Assembly (NCBI GenBank): GCA_903910555.1
Contig: CAIVZZ010000013.1
Coordinates: 62,001 to 126,000, forward strand
From: an uncultured Gemmatimonadota bacterium
GTDB lineage: Bacteria; Gemmatimonadota; Gemmatimonadetes; Gemmatimonadales; Gemmatimonadaceae
DNA length: 64,000 nt
Direction of reading: 5' to 3'
In this document: in pieces, positions 62,358-64,000 of the stretch
How positions within the stretch are numbered: position 1 is the stretch's first letter
Layout of the letters: every line of letters starts with the position of its first letter
Made by a program: the position numbers and the translations under genes
The notes under the pieces: generated by a model
Database searches by the model: none
Told to the model about the DNA's origin: nothing
The model's input: the letters and a program-made list of their open reading frames with translations, nothing else

Positions 62358-63767
62358 CTAGCCCGTCTCGCCGGGAATGCCAATCTCCGTCATCCGTCGG
62401 AGGTCGAGCACCTTCGCCAACTCGTCCGGCGGCAGAATCTTCTCACGCTCCGCGAGATGCCGGATCAGCTCCCCGCTCTTCACCGATTCCTTGGCCAGCG
62501 CCGCCGCCTTGGTGTATCCGATCTGAGGCGCAAGCGCCGTGGCCAGCGCGGCCGATCGCTCAACCCAATACGCGCACTGCTCTGCGTTCGCCTCGATCCC
62601 GCGCACACAGAGTTCGTCCAGAGTGCGCGCCGCATTCGTGAGGATCTGCATCGAGAAGAGCACGTTGTGCGCGATCACCGGCATCATGACGTTCAGTTCG
62701 AGCTGGCCGTGCTCCGTTGCCATCGCGACGGTCGCATCATTTCCAACCACCTGAAAGCAGACCTGATTCACCATCTCTGCGATCGACGGGTTGACCTTCC
62801 CCGGCATGATCGACGAGCCGGGCTGCACCGCGGGGAGAATGATTTCATCGAGCCCGGTCCGTGGTCCGCTCGCAAGCAGCCGCAAATCGCTTGAAATCTT
62901 CGAGAGATCCAGCGCCAGCGACCGCAGCGCGGCGCTGAACCATGAAACGTCGGTCATCGATTGCATCAGCTGAACGCGATCGCCGGCGCGCAGCTTGGGC
63001 CCAACCATCTCGCGCAGGTGCGCGATCATGCGTGCGGGATATTCCGCCTCGACGTTCACTCCGGTCCCGACCGCACTTCCACCGATGCCGAGGTCGCCAA
63101 GGAACTCCGCTGCATCGTTCAACCGGCGCGTCGCGCGTTCGATCGTGACCGACCACGCCGCGAATTCCTGTCCGAGGCGAATCGGCATCGCGTCCTGCAA
63201 ATGCGTGCGCCCGGCTTTCACGATCCCGTCGAACTCCCGTCCTTTCGCGGCGAGCGCCCCGCGCAGCGCCGCGAGCGCCGCACCGAGCGGGGCGATTTCC
63301 GAAATAATCGCGAGACGAATTGCAGTCGGGATCACGTCGTTGGTCGACTGCGCCATGTTGACGTGATCGTTCGGATGTACGGGCGAGTACGTCCCTCGCG
63401 CGGCGCCAAGGATTTCGTTTGCGCGGTTCGCGATCACCTCGTTCGCATTCATGTTGTGCGACGTGCCCGCGCCCGCCTGATAGACATCGACGACGAACTG
63501 ATCGCGATGCGCGCCGCCGAGTATCTCATCGCATGCTTCGACAATCGCGCGGGCGAGGCGCGGTTCGAGACGCCCGGTGTCCAGATGCGTCAGCGCCGCC
63601 GCGCGCTTGATGCGCACGACGGCGTCGACGAAAGCCGGAAGCGGTTTGAGGCCGCTGATCTGAAAATTCTTCACGGCGCGCATTGTTTGCACACCGTACA
63701 ACGCGTCCGCGGGGACTTCGAGCGCGCCGAGTGGATCGCGCTCTGTGCGGGTCGCCGGCCCGGTCAT
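62358..63767 (-). CDS. aspA: Aspartate ammonia-lyase (fumarase/aspartase superfamily)
   Basis: Likely deaminates aspartate to fumarate. The 469 residues have the superfamily signature GSSIMPGKVNPSIAE (about 318-332) and GRTHLQDAMPIRLGQEF. The active-site segment FVVDVYQAGAGTSHNMNANEVIANRA, given here as one motif in two halves around TSHNMN, is closer to aspartases than to class II fumarases. Fumarase activity is the alternative. The ATG overlaps the stop of the upstream partial gene by one base (TAATG). Confidence 0.85.
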   Translation of the reverse strand: MTGPATRTERDPLGALEVPADALYGVQTMRAVKNFQISGLKPLPAFVDAVVRIKRAAALTHLDTGRLEPRLARAIVEACDEILGGAHRDQFVVDVYQAGAGTSHNMNANEVIANRANEILGAARGTYSPVHPNDHVNMAQSTNDVIPTAIRLAIISEIAPLGAALAALRGALAAKGREFDGIVKAGRTHLQDAMPIRLGQEFAAWSVTIERATRRLNDAAEFLGDLGIGGSAVGTGVNVEAEYPARMIAHLREMVGPKLRAGDRVQLMQSMTDVSWFSAALRSLALDLSKISSDLRLLASGPRTGLDEIILPAVQPGSSIMPGKVNPSIAEMVNQVCFQVVGNDATVAMATEHGQLELNVMMPVIAHNVLFSMQILTNAARTLDELCVRGIEANAEQCAYWVERSAALATALAPQIGYTKAAALAKESVKSGELIRHLAEREKILPPDELAKVLDLRRMTEIGIPGETG

Positions 63768-64000
63768 TACGGCGAGACTGGCGTCGGAAAGTCGAAAGTC
63801 GAGATGATGTTCAGATATCCCGTGGGCGATCCTGACGAAACGAGCAGGTTCGTGCGCACCCGCTGAGCCTGCATCACAAACGGGATTGACGACGCCGACA
63901 GCGCCGGAAGCAGGTACGCCTGCACCGTGCCCTGTCCATCGTCGTGGAAGTCGCAGAATATTTGCGCGTTCAGCGTGCTGCTGCCGTTCGCCGCGTAGAT
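63767..64000 (-). CDS. Unknown protein, C-terminal fragment
   Basis: Open reading frame running in from the right edge and ending with TAA at 63767. Only the last 77 residues are visible, with a beta-rich pattern: DFHDDGQGTVQAYLLPAL, VRTNLLVSSGSPTGYLNI, ending DFPTPVSP. It could be a repeat of an extracellular beta-sandwich protein, but too little is present to name it. The one-base overlap with the aspartase-type gene suggests co-translation. Confidence 0.6.
   Translation of the reverse strand: MYAANGSSTLNAQIFCDFHDDGQGTVQAYLLPALSASSIPFVMQAQRVRTNLLVSSGSPTGYLNIISTFDFPTPVSP

Overview
The window is one chromosomal segment of a high-GC (about 60% by eye) diderm bacterium, most likely a member of the Gemmatimonadota. 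That assignment is inference. It rests on a complete Tol-Pal operon, a SusC/SusD-type outer-membrane pair, a BamD-type lipoprotein, many carboxypeptidase-regulatory-like (CarboxypepD_reg) exported proteins, S9 and tricorn-type peptidases, and zinc-binding forms of ribosomal proteins S4, L28 and L36. No phage, transposase, CRISPR array or rRNA operon was seen. One tRNA gene (Leu, CAG anticodon) is present.

Layout. 1-6.5 kb, minus: LysM protein, sugar epimerase, tolQ, tolR, tolA/tonB-like, tolB, pal, cpoB (cut by the left edge), nearly all with 4-base overlaps. 6.7-11.1 kb, plus: SusC-like receptor and SusD-like lipoprotein. 11.5-16.5 kb, minus: S9 peptidase and two paralogous stand-alone TonB-plug-like proteins. 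16.7-23.9 kb, plus: Tat-exported Rossmann protein, multipass transporter, tricorn protease, Ig-like lipoprotein. 23.9-25.8 kb, minus: small lipoproteins and a RelE/AbrB-type toxin-antitoxin pair. 25.9-39.6 kb, minus: ssb, rimI-tsaB-tsaE-uvrB, a membrane protein, relA/spoT, nadD-secA-radC, uxs-bamD. 39.6-53.4 kb: nucleotide-sugar genes on the minus strand (ugd; a dehydrogenase, aminotransferase, oxidoreductase and acetyltransferase matching the WbpA/E/B/D route; GDP-mannose dehydratase and reductase) with carB inside the operon. A three-gene plus-strand cassette (serine-palmitoyltransferase-like, acetoacetate-decarboxylase-like, lipid kinase) splits this set. 53.6-57 kb, minus: ribosomal protein/rpoA operon. 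57-61 kb, minus: smpB-amidase-pyrD-pyrF-lipoprotein. 61.1 kb: tRNA-Leu. 61.3-64 kb, minus: a partial gene, an aspartase-type lyase, an Rrf2 regulator and an unknown protein.

How it fits together. Most of the window builds and maintains the cell envelope: Tol-Pal, SecA and BamD for export and assembly, a periplasmic amidase, UDP- and GDP-sugar precursors for surface glycans, and a probable sphingoid-base lipid cassette. The rest is housekeeping: translation, tRNA modification, DNA repair, pyrimidine synthesis and the stringent response.

The most unusual signal is not protein-coding. Eight long near-perfect palindromes (about 80-260 bp) lie between genes. They include three families with two copies each (A: 16.5 and 53.5 kb; B: 30.1 and 37.7 kb; C: 22.8 and 33.0 kb) plus two single elements (11.1 and 46.5 kb). 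Most begin within about 25 bases of a stop codon, and two extend into stop codons. They look like a dispersed set of 3'-end hairpin elements that I do not recognise. Other notable points are the sphingolipid-like cassette, the free-standing plug-domain proteins, and genes that seem to start at CTG or to be leaderless.
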